Assembly: GCA_019448385.1 (NCBI GenBank) | Contig: JAGTXO010000027.1 | Span: 62,001-126,000 of the forward strand | Source: Diacronema lutheri | Lineage: Eukaryota; Haptophyta; Pavlovophyceae; Pavlovales; Pavlovaceae | Length of the DNA: 64,000 bases | Direction of reading: 5' to 3' | In this document: piece by piece, positions 18,803 to 27,933 of the stretch | Layout: each line of letters begins with the position of its first letter | Numbering within the stretch: the stretch's first letter is position 1 | Program-made: the position numbers and the translations under genes | The notes under the pieces: model-generated | Database searches by the model: none | Told to the model about the DNA's origin: nothing | Seen by the model: only the letters and a program-made list of their open reading frames with translations

Positions 18803-18888
18803 GCCTCCCTTCCGGCCGCGCGCGTCTCCGCTCCGCCTCGGCACCATCGGCTCCGGCGCGCGAAAAGTCAAGGGCGCAGGCCAAGGGG
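18803..18888. promoter_or_regulatory. Shared divergent promoter region, 86 bp or less
   Basis: The AAA ATPase (minus) and the HSP70-like gene (plus) start 86 bp apart, or 17 bp apart if the upstream AAA ATG is used. Any core promoter must be bidirectional or lie inside a coding or untranslated region. I see no TATA-like sequence. Confidence 0.55.
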
Positions 18889-21742
18889 ATGCGCGGCGCC
18901 GGGTGCGCGGCCGTGGTGCTGCTGCTCGCGGCGAGCGCGCGCGGCGCGCCGGCGCGCATGGCGCGGCGTGGCGCGACGCACGGCCGTGCCGCGCCGCGCG
19001 CGCTCGCGGGCAAGCTGGGCAAGGCCGAGGCCGACGCGCTCTTCACCGAGTGGCAACAGCAGCTCGCGCGCGAGCTCGGCGACGAGGAGCTCTCGCGCTG
19101 GGAGCGGGAGGAGCGCAAGCTGTCGGTGTGGAAGCGGCTGGTCGCGCGCGAGGAGAAGCGCGAATGGCGCGCGCGCGCCCTCGACCTCGAGCGCGCCGCG
19201 CGCGCCGAGCTCGGCCGCGCGCGCCGCCGCGAGCAGGACGCGCTCGCCGTCGAGAACAGCGTCTACGCCGACGACGCGACGCCCGCGCAGCGGCGCGCCG
19301 AGGCGAGCGCGGCGCGCGCGGCGGGCGCGGCGCCGCCGCCGCGCGCCGAGGCCGCCGCCGCCGTTGCGTGGACCACGCGCTCGCTTGGCACCGTCCGCGG
19401 CGCGGCCGCGGCCGCCGCGCAGCGCGAGCTCGGCGCCGAGGTCGCGACCACCGTCGGGATCGACCTGGGCACGACCAACTCGCTCGTCGCCGTCTTCCAG
19501 GCGGGCGCGGGGCCGGCGGTGATCGAGGTGCGCGCGCCGCGCGCTCGCGTTTGATCGCCGCGCGCGCGCGCGCGCGCGCGCGGCCGGCGCAGCCTGGCGC
19601 GCCGCCGACGCGCCAACCGCCGCCGACGCGCGCCTGCTTGACGCGCCTCCGCCGCACCTGCGCAAAGGTGAGCGGCGCGCTCATCATGCCCTCGACGGTT
19701 GCGTACGTGCGCGTGGGCGACGACGGCGCGGGCTCGCCCGCTGCCGCCGCCGCGACTGCGGACCGCGGTGTGTCCGCGGCCGTGCGCGCGGCGGCGGCCT
19801 TCGCCGCGCGCGAGCCGTGCGCGCCGCTCGTCGAGCAGGCGGGCGGCGACGACGGCGCGGTCGGCGTGCTCGTCGGACGGACGGCGAGCGCGTGAGCGCG
19901 CGCGCGCGGCGCGCGCACGCCCACGCGCGCGCGCTCTCGCGCGGCGCGCGCTCATGCGGCCCCCGGCCGCCCTCCCCTGGGATCCGCCCTCCCCTGGGAT
20001 CCGCCCTCCCCTGGGATCCGCCCTCCCCTGGGATCCGCCCTCCCCTGGGATTCGTCAAGCGCGTGGGGCGGGGGTCGCGGGTGCCACGTTCCGCTCCGTC
20101 CAGCGCGAGCGCCGCGTTGAGAGCGGCACGTGCCACGCCGCCCTCCCCTGTGGACTTTGCGCCGCGCCGTCTCGCGCGCGGCGCCTGCCAACAGGTACGC
20201 GGCGGTGGACGCGGGCGACACGTTCCGCTCCGTCAAGCGCGTGCTCGGCAGGCGCGACTTAAGTTCCGCCGAGCTCGCGTCCATGCGCTGGCTCGCGCCC
20301 GCGCGGCTGCACGGCGGCGGCGCGGCGGCGCGCGGCGGGTCGGGCGAACTGCTCTTCAGTTGCAATGCGCTTGCTCGACCGATCTCGGCGGCGGAGGTCT
20401 CGGCGGAGGTGTTGCGCGCGCTGCTCGACGGCGCGTGCGCGGCGCTCCGCCGGCCCGTCCGCTCCGCGGTCGTTGCCGTCCCCGCCCATTTTTCAAATGC
20501 GCAGCGCGCGGCCACGGAGACGGCGTGCGTCCTTGCCGGACTGGAGCAGGTGCGAGGGGGCAAAGAAGCGACGGGGCGAAGGGGCGGCAGGGCGGCGGGG
20601 CGGCGGTGTCGGGCGCGCGGCGTGGCGCGGCGCCGCCCTGCGCCGCGGCCCTGTGCGGCGGGTGGTCGGCCGTGTGCGGCGGGGCGGCAGGGCGGGACGG
20701 GACGGGATGGCACGCGCCCGACACCGCCACCCTGCCGCCCTGCCGCGCCGCCGCCCCGTCGCCCACCTTGCCGACCAACCCCCCCCCCCCCCCCCCCCCT
20801 TCCCTCCAGGTGCACCTGCTGCGCGAGCCCGAGGCGGCGGCGCTGGCGTACGGCTGGGACAAGCGCAAGGACGAGCGCTGCCTCGTTTTTGATTTGGGCG
20901 GCGGCACCTTCGACGTGTCCGTCGTCGACGTGGGCGGCGACACGATCGAGATCATCGCGACGGGCGGCGATGTCGCGCTAGGCGGGGACGACTTTGACGA
21001 GGCGATCGCCGCGCACCTGACGAACGCGCTCGTTGCCGACGCGGGCCTCGTCCCCGACGCGCCCTCGCGTTACCGCCTCGTGTGCGCGGCGCAGGAGGCG
21101 CGCCACGCGCTGAGCGAGCGAACCGCCGTCGAGATTGAGATCGTCGGCCTCACCGGCGCGCGCGGCGGCGCGCGCGCGAGTGCCGACTTGCGAATTCCGC
21201 TCAGCCGTCGCAAGATGGAAGCTCTGACGAAAGGCCTCATCGAGCGGCTCATACCGCCAATCGTCAAGGTGGCGAGCGACGCGGGCATCACGCTCACGCT
21301 CGGCGACGACGTGGCGGACAGCGCCGACGGCATCGACGCGGCCACCCCCCTCGCCGGGTTCGGACGCCAATCGCAGGCGGACCGTACGCGCGCGTCGGTC
21401 GCGTGGCGGTGGCAGCGGATGGCGCGCCGGTGGGCGGCGGGCAACTCGAAGCTGCAGCGCTTCGCGCCGGGCGTGCCCATCTCGCGCGTCATCCTCGTCG
21501 GCGGCGCGACGCGCATGCCGTGCATCCCGCGGCTGATCCGTAGGCTGACCGGACTCAAGCCGGACCTCACCGTCGACCCGGAGACAGCGGTCGCCGAGGG
21601 TGCGGCCGTGCAGGCGGCAATTTTGGACGGGCTGCCGAGCGCGGGCCGCCTTGCCGTCTTCAACCCGTACCACGGTGGCCGGCTGCACGCGGCGCGCGCC
21701 GCGTCGGCCGCGCGCGCCGATGGGGCAGGCAGCGCTGAGTGA
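18889..21742 (+). CDS. HSP70-like protein, nucleotide-binding domain only, 4 exons
   Basis: Exons 18889-19527, 19668-19891, 20195-20549 and 20810-21742 give 716 aa. MRGAGCAAVVLLLAASARG is a probable signal or transit peptide. A charged helical region follows (about residues 40-130, rich in Glu/Arg/Lys). The actin-like ATPase starts near residue 190 (GIDLGTTNSLVAVF), with VLVGRTAS, FRSVKRVLGR, VVAVPAHFSNAQRAAT, LLREPEAAALAYG, VFDLGGGTFDVSVVD, and VILVGGATRMPCIPRL..VAEGAAVQA. The protein ends about 30 residues later, where a canonical HSP70 would begin its substrate-binding domain. NBD-only members such as HSPA13/STCH are known. The stop is 42 bp from the convergent LON-domain gene. The call is firm; compartment and partner are unknown. 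Confidence 0.88.
19968..20052. repeat. 17-bp tandem repeat in HSP70-like intron 2
   Basis: Five units of CCCTCCCCTGGGATCCG lie in the 303-nt second intron. A stray relative occurs near 20140. Beside the array are partial copies of the following exon (see findings). Confidence 0.85.
20568..20762. repeat. Long inverted repeat spanning HSP70-like intron 3
   Basis: The arms 20568-20616 and 20714-20762 are 49 bp each and pair at about 44 of 49 positions. They occupy most of the 260-nt intron, just inside the donor (20550) and just before a C tract (20779-20799) and the acceptor (20809). The pre-mRNA would fold into one long stem. Confidence 0.8.
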
Positions 21743-21784
21743 GATTGTGTCGTAGACTCGGGCACATGGGGTGCGCATGGCACC

Positions 21785-22987
21785 CTACACTCCGCCACCA
21801 CCCAAGGGTGGAGACGCATCGGAAGAGTTGTCCGGAGTAGCAGGGGGCGCGTCCGGAGTAGCACGGGGGCCATCCGGAGTTTCCACGGGGCCGTCCGGCG
21901 CCACCGCCGACCGCTCGGCACCGGGCGTACGGTCGCCACCCTCCACGTCGGCACCGCTCGCGCCCCCCGCAAGCGCCTGCACGAGCGCGAGCTTCGCGAG
22001 CAGCATCGCCCTTCGCTCACGCAGCAGCCGCGACGCCAGGTCCATCCGCTGCGCGCCGTCCGCTTCGCACAACGCCTCGACGCGCTGCGCCGTCGGGAAG
22101 CACGCGCACGCGAGCATGCTGCCGAACGAGCAGCGCGCGTCGTGCGCCGCCGCCGCGCCACCATCCTCGTCCGGCGTGCCGCCGACGATGAGCGCAAGCC
22201 GCGCCTCGTCGCCGGCCGCGCGCGCGCGCGCCGCGCGCACTGCCGCAGCAGCGTCGTCGAGCTGTGCGTCGAGCGGCCGGTTGAAGCCTGAGTCCGGGCG
22301 GGTGAGCTCGTGGCCCCACGTCACGGGCCCGGCGCCAGCGCCAAAGCGCGCCTCAGCCTCGGCCTGCGCCCCATCATCGCCTTGCGCGCCGCCGTCGCCG
22401 CCGCCGTCGCCGCCGCCGTCGGTGGGCGCGAAGGGAGGGCGGATGCCGCGCGCGGCGCACGTCTCGACCATACGGCGGCCGATCGACGCGCATTCGGCGT
22501 GGAGGCCGGAGAGCTCGCGCAGCTGCGCCGCGAGGTGCGCGCGCTGCGCCTCCGTCGTCTGCGTCTCGTCCGCGTGCGCGTGGCAGAGCGCGACGATGAA
22601 CGGCTCGGCCGACAGAAGGCGCTCGACCCGCACTCGGCCGACCGCGCGCAGCACGACGTTGGCGCCGACGTCGCGGCGGCGTACCGACTCGATGGAGACG
22701 AGCGAGCCGATGGCGAGGATTGAGCCCGTTTCGGTGAACGCCAGCTGCGTCGCGAGCCCGCCGCTCGCGAGCGCGTGCTCGAGGAGCGCAAGAAAGCGCG
22801 CCTCGTATAGGTGGAGCTCCTTGCGCTCGCCGGGCAGAAGGCACTCGGAGAGCGGGAACGGGAATGCGCCGAGCGGCTGCGGCGTCGGCAGCGGCACCGC
22901 CGAGCTGAGCGCGATATGCGCGCGCGGCGGGCCGCGGGGACTGACGTGACCGAAGAGCAAGAAGAGGGGAATCGCCGTCACCGCCAT
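21785..22987 (-). CDS. LON substrate-binding-domain protein without protease domain
   Basis: 400 aa in one exon. After a hydrophobic leader (MAVTAIPLFLLFGHV) come FPFPLSECLLPGERKELHLY, EARFLALLEHAL, FTETGSILAIGSLVSIESV and VGANVVLRAVGRVRVERLL, which is the PUA-like N-terminal fold of LON proteases (about residues 40-140). There is no AAA or Ser-Lys protease part. Stand-alone LON-domain proteins occur in plastids of plants and algae and in bacteria, where their role is poorly known. The middle has Gly/Asp spacers, and the C-terminal tail repeats TPDGP-like units. The helical C-terminal part (RMDLASRLLRERRAMLLAKL) is typical of the family. Its stop faces that of the HSP70-like gene at 42 bp. 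Confidence 0.8.
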   Translation of the reverse strand: MAVTAIPLFLLFGHVSPRGPPRAHIALSSAVPLPTPQPLGAFPFPLSECLLPGERKELHLYEARFLALLEHALASGGLATQLAFTETGSILAIGSLVSIESVRRRDVGANVVLRAVGRVRVERLLSAEPFIVALCHAHADETQTTEAQRAHLAAQLRELSGLHAECASIGRRMVETCAARGIRPPFAPTDGGGDGGGDGGAQGDDGAQAEAEARFGAGAGPVTWGHELTRPDSGFNRPLDAQLDDAAAAVRAARARAAGDEARLALIVGGTPDEDGGAAAAHDARCSFGSMLACACFPTAQRVEALCEADGAQRMDLASRLLRERRAMLLAKLALVQALAGGASGADVEGGDRTPGAERSAVAPDGPVETPDGPRATPDAPPATPDNSSDASPPLGGGGV

Positions 22988-23152
22988 CGCTCAGGGTCGT
23001 GCCACGCTCAGTTGGATCATGACAGTCTCGACTTTTTCTGGACACTAAACTGTTGACTGCGTGAGTTCCAGTGCCGCCGTGGCATTGCGTGACCGTGTCA
23101 TGGCGTCACCGCGTCAGGCGCGCCCGAGCGCGGCGGGCGTGCCGTCATCGCC

Positions 23153-24651
23153 TCAGCTCGGATATTTGCCCGTGAACGGGATGCGCGTGCGGCTCTCGTA
23201 CGCGTTGTGCATCCACGCGCTCATCTCGCCCGTCACGGGGTGGTACGGCTTGGGCTCTGCGCGGAAGCCCTGCCGGAACTCCTTGTTCTGATTGACCGCG
23301 AACCTGCGCCAGCGCACCCGCAACGACGGCCGAGGCGCCAGCAAAGGTGCGCACGACGCGCCAGTGCTGGTCGGCGCGCGGCGCGTGGGCGGCGACGCGC
23401 GGCGGGCGCTGCGGCGGCAGCGCACGGGTGCACAAGATCCTCCCACGTGGCGACGCCCTTCCTCCGCCCATGCCACACGTCCTTGCTCAGGTCTTTTGCA
23501 GTCATCTGCCGGTACACCTCGACGCCCGCGTGCACGTCGACGGTGGCGCCATTACCGTGCGCGTCGGCGCGGGTCACAACGTGTGTGGCGTGCGTGAGCG
23601 GGTTGTACACGGGCGTGGGCACGGCGGGCGGGATGGAGGACTGCCAGCCGACGGATGTGCCTGCAGGGCGCACGCGGCACGGCGGCGGCGGCGGTTACCG
23701 CGGCGGCGGCTCGGCGCGCAGGCGGTGCCGCGCGAGGTCGCGCGCGCGGCGTCCCACGTGCCCCACGCGCGCACCGCGCGCGCGCGCGCCGCGCACCAAG
23801 GGCGCCGCGCGGCAGCAGACACCAAGCGCGGCAGCAGACACCAAGCGCGGCAGCAAACACCAAGCGCGGCAGCAGACACCAAGCGCGGCAGCAAACACCA
23901 AGCGCGGCAGCAGACACCAAGCGCACCAAGGGCGCCGCGCGGCAGCAAACACCAAGCGCGGCAGCAGACACCAAGCGCACCAAGGGCGTCCATCTTTTTC
24001 TTTTGCGGTAGGATGCGCGTCGTGGCCGGAGGCCGGTAGATCCGGATGCTGTCCGTCGCGTTGGTCCACTCCTTCCCCCCGGGCAGCGACGGGCCTGCAC
24101 GGCACGCGACACGAAGTGCGCGCGCGCGCGCGCGGCGCGGGCGTGGGCCGGTGAGCGGGGCCGCGGCTCGACGCGCCACACCGCGCGCGCACGCGCGCGC
24201 ACCGGCCGCGGTGAGCGTGGCGAGGCGGCCATCGATGGCCTGCGACGTCTGGAGCGATCGTCGCGAGCGCGCGACGTCGAGCGGCTGCTGCCGCTGCCAA
24301 AGCGGGCCGTGCGTCGGCGTCGGGCGGTAACTCTCGGCGGGCAGAATTGACGATCTGCGGCAGCGGCGGAGCGGGCACAGTGGGCGCGCGCGACGGCCGG
24401 CCGCGGCGAGGGACGAGAGGGCGCTCCCCGGACGTCCAGGGCGGCGGCCTGCTTGAAGGCCGAGCGGCGCGCGCGCGCGCGCGCGCGTGCGCGCGCGCAG
24501 CCGGCGCCGCGCGGCGCGCGACGCACAGCGGGCGGGCGACCTCAGCCTGATTTGCGTGCGGCGGCGGGCCCTGCGTGTGCATCGGCTTGACCAAGTCACG
24601 CCGCACCCAGTCCTTGAACACCTGATCGCGCGAGGCGACGTCCGCGGGCAT
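23153..24651 (-). CDS. Five-exon conserved-looking protein of unknown function (258 aa)
   Basis: Exons, in order of translation: 24651-24527, 24354-24203, 24094-23981, 23660-23426, 23303-23153; introns 172, 108, 320 and 122 nt, all GT..AG with matching phase (total 777 nt including stop). The joined protein begins MPADVASRDQVFKDWVRRDL and contains YRPTPTHGPLWQRQQ, TDSIRIYRPPATTRIL, PVYNPLTHATHVVTRADAHG, GVATWEDLVHPFAVNQNK and PYHPVTGEMSAWMHNAYESR, ending IPFTGKYPS. It is soluble and rich in Pro and Tyr turns, with no recognised domain. Short Pro/Tyr/Arg motifs of this style occur in some axonemal microtubule-associated proteins, but that is only an impression. Intron 3 carries a 20-bp minisatellite. 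Confidence 0.7.
23815..23985. repeat. 20-bp minisatellite in an intron of the 258-aa gene
   Basis: The unit GCAGCAGACACCAAGCGCGG is repeated, interrupted by a longer variant containing GCACCAAGGGCG. On the gene strand the variant contains CGCCCTTGGTGCGC, the same sequence as the exon 3/intron 3 junction at 23980, so the array carries several donor look-alikes. Confidence 0.8.
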
Positions 24652-24731
24652 GGCGGGTGCGAGGCGAAACGAACTTCGGGCCCTCTTCCCCGGAAGCCGG
24701 CGATTCGGTGCGTCAACGCGTGTCGGCGGCG
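24652..24731. promoter_or_regulatory. Short divergent intergenic region (80 bp)
   Basis: It separates the minus-strand 258-aa gene start (24651) from the first in-frame ATG of the plus-strand carrier (24732). It is probably a shared promoter plus both leaders. Confidence 0.5.
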
Positions 24732-25733
24732 ATGGTGATGGACGCGCGGCAGCAGACGATCAACATCGGGCTGGCGGGGATGGGCGGGGTAGTCGCGCAG
24801 TTCGCGACGCACCCGTGCGAGACGACGATGGTCCGACAGCAGCTCGCCGGCTCGCTCAAAGATGGCGGCTCGCTCCTCTCCATGTCTGCGCAGATCGTGC
24901 GCACGGAGGGCGTGCCGATGCTCTGGCGCGGGTTTGGCGCAGCGGCGGTGCGCGAAATCCTCTACTCGTCGCTGCGCTTCGGCCTGTACGAGCCGATCAA
25001 AACGTTGATTGGCGCCGACGCCTCGCACTACGGCGGCGACGCGCGGCTCGTGCCTTTTTGGAAAAAATTCGCGGCCGGCTGCGCGGCTGGCGCGGTCGGC
25101 TCGGCGATCGCGTCGCCGACCGACCTGCTCAAAACGCGGATGCAGCGGGACATGTCGCTGCCGCCGCGCCCAACGCTCTTCTTCATCCGCCAGATCCTCG
25201 CCGAGCCGCCCGGCTTCCCGCTCAACCTTTACCTCGGCGTTGGCGCGACGATCACGCGCGCGGCCGTGCTCGGCGGGACGAAAATGGCCGTCTACGACCA
25301 CTGCAAGGTGGGGATGAAGCACACGCTCGGGCTGTCGGAGGCGCGCTCATGGGCCGAGAAGGTCCTCGTCGTCCAGCTCGGCGCCTCCGTCCTCACCGGC
25401 CTCGCCGTCACGACGACCTCGTCGCCGTTCACGAACGCGCGCACCTTCATCATGACCGCGCCGCCCGGCTCCTACCCGTCGATGGCGCACTGCCTCGCGG
25501 CGATCGTGCGGCAAAAGGGCGTGCTCGGTGCGCGTGCGCCCGGCGCGCGCGGCCGCGCGTGCTGCGCGCGCCGTCGCGCGCCTCACGCGCGGCTACGCGC
25601 GCTCCACGCGCCGCGCTTGGCAGGCTTGTATGCTGGTTTTGGCGCGCAGTGGGCGCGCTTCGGGCCATACGCGATCATCCAGTTCATCGCGTGGGAGAAG
25701 CTGCGCGAGCTGTGCGGCATCCCGCCCATCTGA
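24732..25733 (+). CDS. Mitochondrial carrier family (SLC25) protein, 2 exons
   Basis: Exons 24732-25527 and 25624-25733 (301 aa). Removing the 96-nt intron joins IVRQKGVLG to LYAGFGAQWARFGPYAI and restores the third repeat. Three carrier repeats are visible: HPCETTMVRQQ, SPTDLLKTRMQ and SPFTNARTFIM at the odd-helix signatures (PX[DE]XX[KR]X[KR]). The second is canonical; the first and third are degenerate. Carriers of this type exchange small metabolites across the inner mitochondrial membrane; the substrate cannot be read from the sequence. The intron length is a multiple of three with no stop, so retention would insert 32 Arg/Ala-rich residues. ATG 24732 is the first in-frame ATG. Confidence 0.85.
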   Translation: MVMDARQQTINIGLAGMGGVVAQFATHPCETTMVRQQLAGSLKDGGSLLSMSAQIVRTEGVPMLWRGFGAAAVREILYSSLRFGLYEPIKTLIGADASHYGGDARLVPFWKKFAAGCAAGAVGSAIASPTDLLKTRMQRDMSLPPRPTLFFIRQILAEPPGFPLNLYLGVGATITRAAVLGGTKMAVYDHCKVGMKHTLGLSEARSWAEKVLVVQLGASVLTGLAVTTTSSPFTNARTFIMTAPPGSYPSMAHCLAAIVRQKGVLGARAPGARGRACCARRRAPHARLRALHAPRLAGLYAGFGAQWARFGPYAIIQFIAWEKLRELCGIPPI

Positions 25734-25920
25734 CCCGCGCGAGGGCATGCGGGCGCGACGGCCGGATCTGCGCTCACTGGGGCAGGCCGGATGATTCAGT
25801 CGACGAGTGTTGGCTGCTGTAGAAAATGCTGTGCAGGCCGGCGTGTGCGCCGCGCGAGTCAGCACCGCCCGTCGCCGTGCGCGACGACGGGCGGGCCTAT
25901 GTACCGGGCACTGCGTCCGT

Positions 25921-25955
25921 GTTTCTTTTTTTAATTTTTCGATTTTTTTTCTCAG
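25921..25955 (+). other. T-rich tract ending in CAG, likely 3' splice site in the 5' leader
   Basis: A T-rich tract, exceptional in this GC-rich window, runs into CTCAG at 25951-25955, just 5' of ATGs at 25960 and 25981. It looks like a classical polypyrimidine tract and acceptor, so the next gene may have a 5' UTR intron. The donor was not identified. Confidence 0.5.
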
Positions 25956-25980
25956 GTTCATGAAGGGCGCGAACAAAATA

Positions 25981-27933
25981 ATGCGGTTGTGGGTGGTGTG
26001 GGCGCTGGTGGCCGCTCGCGCGGGCGCGGCGCCGGAGGGCGAGTGCGCGGCGTGCACGTCGAGCGCCGCGCGCACCGAGCTGGTCGTTCCGCCTGTTCTC
26101 TGCGCGCCCGGCGCGCCCGCCACGCTCGGCATCGTCGCGCGCGACGCGCACGGCCGGCGCGTGACCGCGGGCGGCGACGCGTTCACCGCGACGCTCTGCG
26201 AGGTGGCGGGCTGCGTGCGCGGCGAGGCGCACGCGCTGCGCGTGCTCGACGGCTGCGATGGCAGCTACACAGTGTCGCTGCCCTGCGCCGTGCTCCGCGC
26301 CGGCCGCTGGCAGCTGAGCGTCGAGCTCAGCTCGGCGCACCTGCGCGCGACGCTCGAGCAATCGCTGTGGTACTGCGCGCAGCGCGCGGCCGTCTTCACG
26401 GCGTGGGACGAGCTGTCGTACGAGCAGCTGCGCGACCGCCTTTTCGAATGCCCTGGCGCGCCCGCCCTCGAGCGCACCGTCACCATCGGCGCATCCGCCG
26501 GCGGCAGCGCGCGCGCTCGCGCGCGGCCGGCGGCGGGCTGCGCCGCCGCGTTTGCGCGCGCGGCTGCGGCGCACGCGTCGTCGGGCGGCGGGGCGCAGCC
26601 GGTGCTCGCGCCGTGCGCGCCAGATCGCGCCGGCGAGGTTGCGATGCTCTTCGAGCCCGCCGCCTTCCACCACTGCCCGGCCGCCGGCGACGACGGCTGC
26701 GCGCTGCTGCCGACCGGCGCGCCGCCATCGTGCCTCGCCGGCACGAGCGTCGCGTTCCTCGGCGACTCTGTGGTGGAGGGGACGCACCTGGACATTGCGC
26801 ACATGTGGGCGCACGCGCAGCGCGGGCCCGACGGCGCGCCGCTCAATCGCCTCGCCTTCGGCGGCTGCGCCTTCGACCGCCATTCGAACAAGTGGGTCGC
26901 GCGCGTGCGCAAAAACGTACCGCCCATTTTAAACGTCAGTGCGTGCGCGCGTCGCTGGCCACCCGAGCGCGCGCGCGCGTGCGGCTGGTTCGACGCGCGG
27001 GACTGCGAAGCGCGCGACGAGGGCGCGCTCGCACCCTTCCCGCCGCTGCTCGCCGCCGCCGCCACTGTCGGCACGCCGAGCGCCACCAACCGCACCGCCG
27101 CCAGCGCCACGGCGCGCGTCGCGGCGGCCAATGTGGCGGTCGTCGCCACGCGGCGCGCCGTGCTTGCCGCCGAGCGCGCGCGTGACGAGGCCGAGCGCGC
27201 GTGCGCCGCCGCCGCCGGCGGCGACGGCGGCGGCGGCGTTGGCGGCGCACGCGCGCCGCCGCGCGCGTCGTTCGCCTTCGGCGACTTCCGACTGCCGTTT
27301 CGCCGCGGGCTCGCAAACTACGCGCGCTTCTGGCCGCGACTCCTCGGCTATTTGCGCAACTTTACAATTGTCGTCATCGAGTCCGGACGGCACGACCTCG
27401 CCGATGCCCTCCAGGGCGGCAAGAGGCGCGTGCTCGGCGCATACCGAGCGGGTGCGCACGCCCTCGCCATACGGATCGCGCGCGCGGTCGCGGCGGAGCG
27501 GCTGCGCGTGCGCGTCGTCTTCCGCACGATGCTCGCGCCGCCCACCTTTGGCACGTGCGCCATCGCTGCCAACCTGCCCGCCGTCGCGGCCATCGCCAAC
27601 GCAGCCGCGGCGCGCGCGTTCAGTGCGCGGCGCTTCGCGGTGCTGCCGCTGCACGTCTGGGGCACGGGCGCGCACCACCCACGCTGGTGGCCGACGGCGG
27701 TCTATTCGGACTATCGGAACGAGCACGCCGCGCCCACCGCCGTGCGCGACGTGCACACGCATGAGGGCTGGTGCCCGCGCGCGCGCTTGCCAACGGCCGA
27801 GTCGCGCGCGGTCGAGCAGCTTGGCCACCGGTACGGCTGGCTGAGCAAGGCGCTCACGCAGCTCTCGGTGCACGCGCTCTGCTGGCCCGACGAGGCGCTG
27901 CGCACGCCGTGGCCCGGACCGCCAGCGAGGTAG
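25981..27933 (+). CDS. Secreted SGNH/PC-esterase-like protein with filamin-type domain
   Basis: 650 aa from MRLWVVWALVAARAGAAPEG, a good signal peptide; ATG 25960 would add seven residues. Residues about 35-130 (RTELVVPPVLCAPG, DGCDGSYTVSLPC, RAGRWQLSVEL) resemble a filamin/Ig repeat. The block-I motif FLGDSVVEG lies near residue 260, IVVIESGRHDLAD near 465, and the C-terminal DVHTHEGWC near 590 could supply the Asp/His of the triad. This order (filamin-like, then GDS, then DxxH) recalls NXPE and PC-esterase proteins, which act on glycans in the secretory pathway. Several Cys suggest an extracytoplasmic location. The catalytic assignment is inference. The 3' end overlaps the antisense hydroxylase ORF. 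Confidence 0.65.
   Translation: MRLWVVWALVAARAGAAPEGECAACTSSAARTELVVPPVLCAPGAPATLGIVARDAHGRRVTAGGDAFTATLCEVAGCVRGEAHALRVLDGCDGSYTVSLPCAVLRAGRWQLSVELSSAHLRATLEQSLWYCAQRAAVFTAWDELSYEQLRDRLFECPGAPALERTVTIGASAGGSARARARPAAGCAAAFARAAAAHASSGGGAQPVLAPCAPDRAGEVAMLFEPAAFHHCPAAGDDGCALLPTGAPPSCLAGTSVAFLGDSVVEGTHLDIAHMWAHAQRGPDGAPLNRLAFGGCAFDRHSNKWVARVRKNVPPILNVSACARRWPPERARACGWFDARDCEARDEGALAPFPPLLAAAATVGTPSATNRTAASATARVAAANVAVVATRRAVLAAERARDEAERACAAAAGGDGGGGVGGARAPPRASFAFGDFRLPFRRGLANYARFWPRLLGYLRNFTIVVIESGRHDLADALQGGKRRVLGAYRAGAHALAIRIARAVAAERLRVRVVFRTMLAPPTFGTCAIAANLPAVAAIANAAAARAFSARRFAVLPLHVWGTGAHHPRWWPTAVYSDYRNEHAAPTAVRDVHTHEGWCPRARLPTAESRAVEQLGHRYGWLSKALTQLSVHALCWPDEALRTPWPGPPAR

Noticed and set aside
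16839-19895. 1,018-aa plus ORF opposite the AAA ATPase
   Set aside because: Antisense shadow; only its last segment (19668-19891) is real, as exon 2 of the HSP70-like gene.
24650-25822. 390-aa plus ORF starting at the ATG overlapping the minus-strand start
   Set aside because: Arg/Ala-rich frame shifted from the carrier frame; the carrier signatures are in the other frame.
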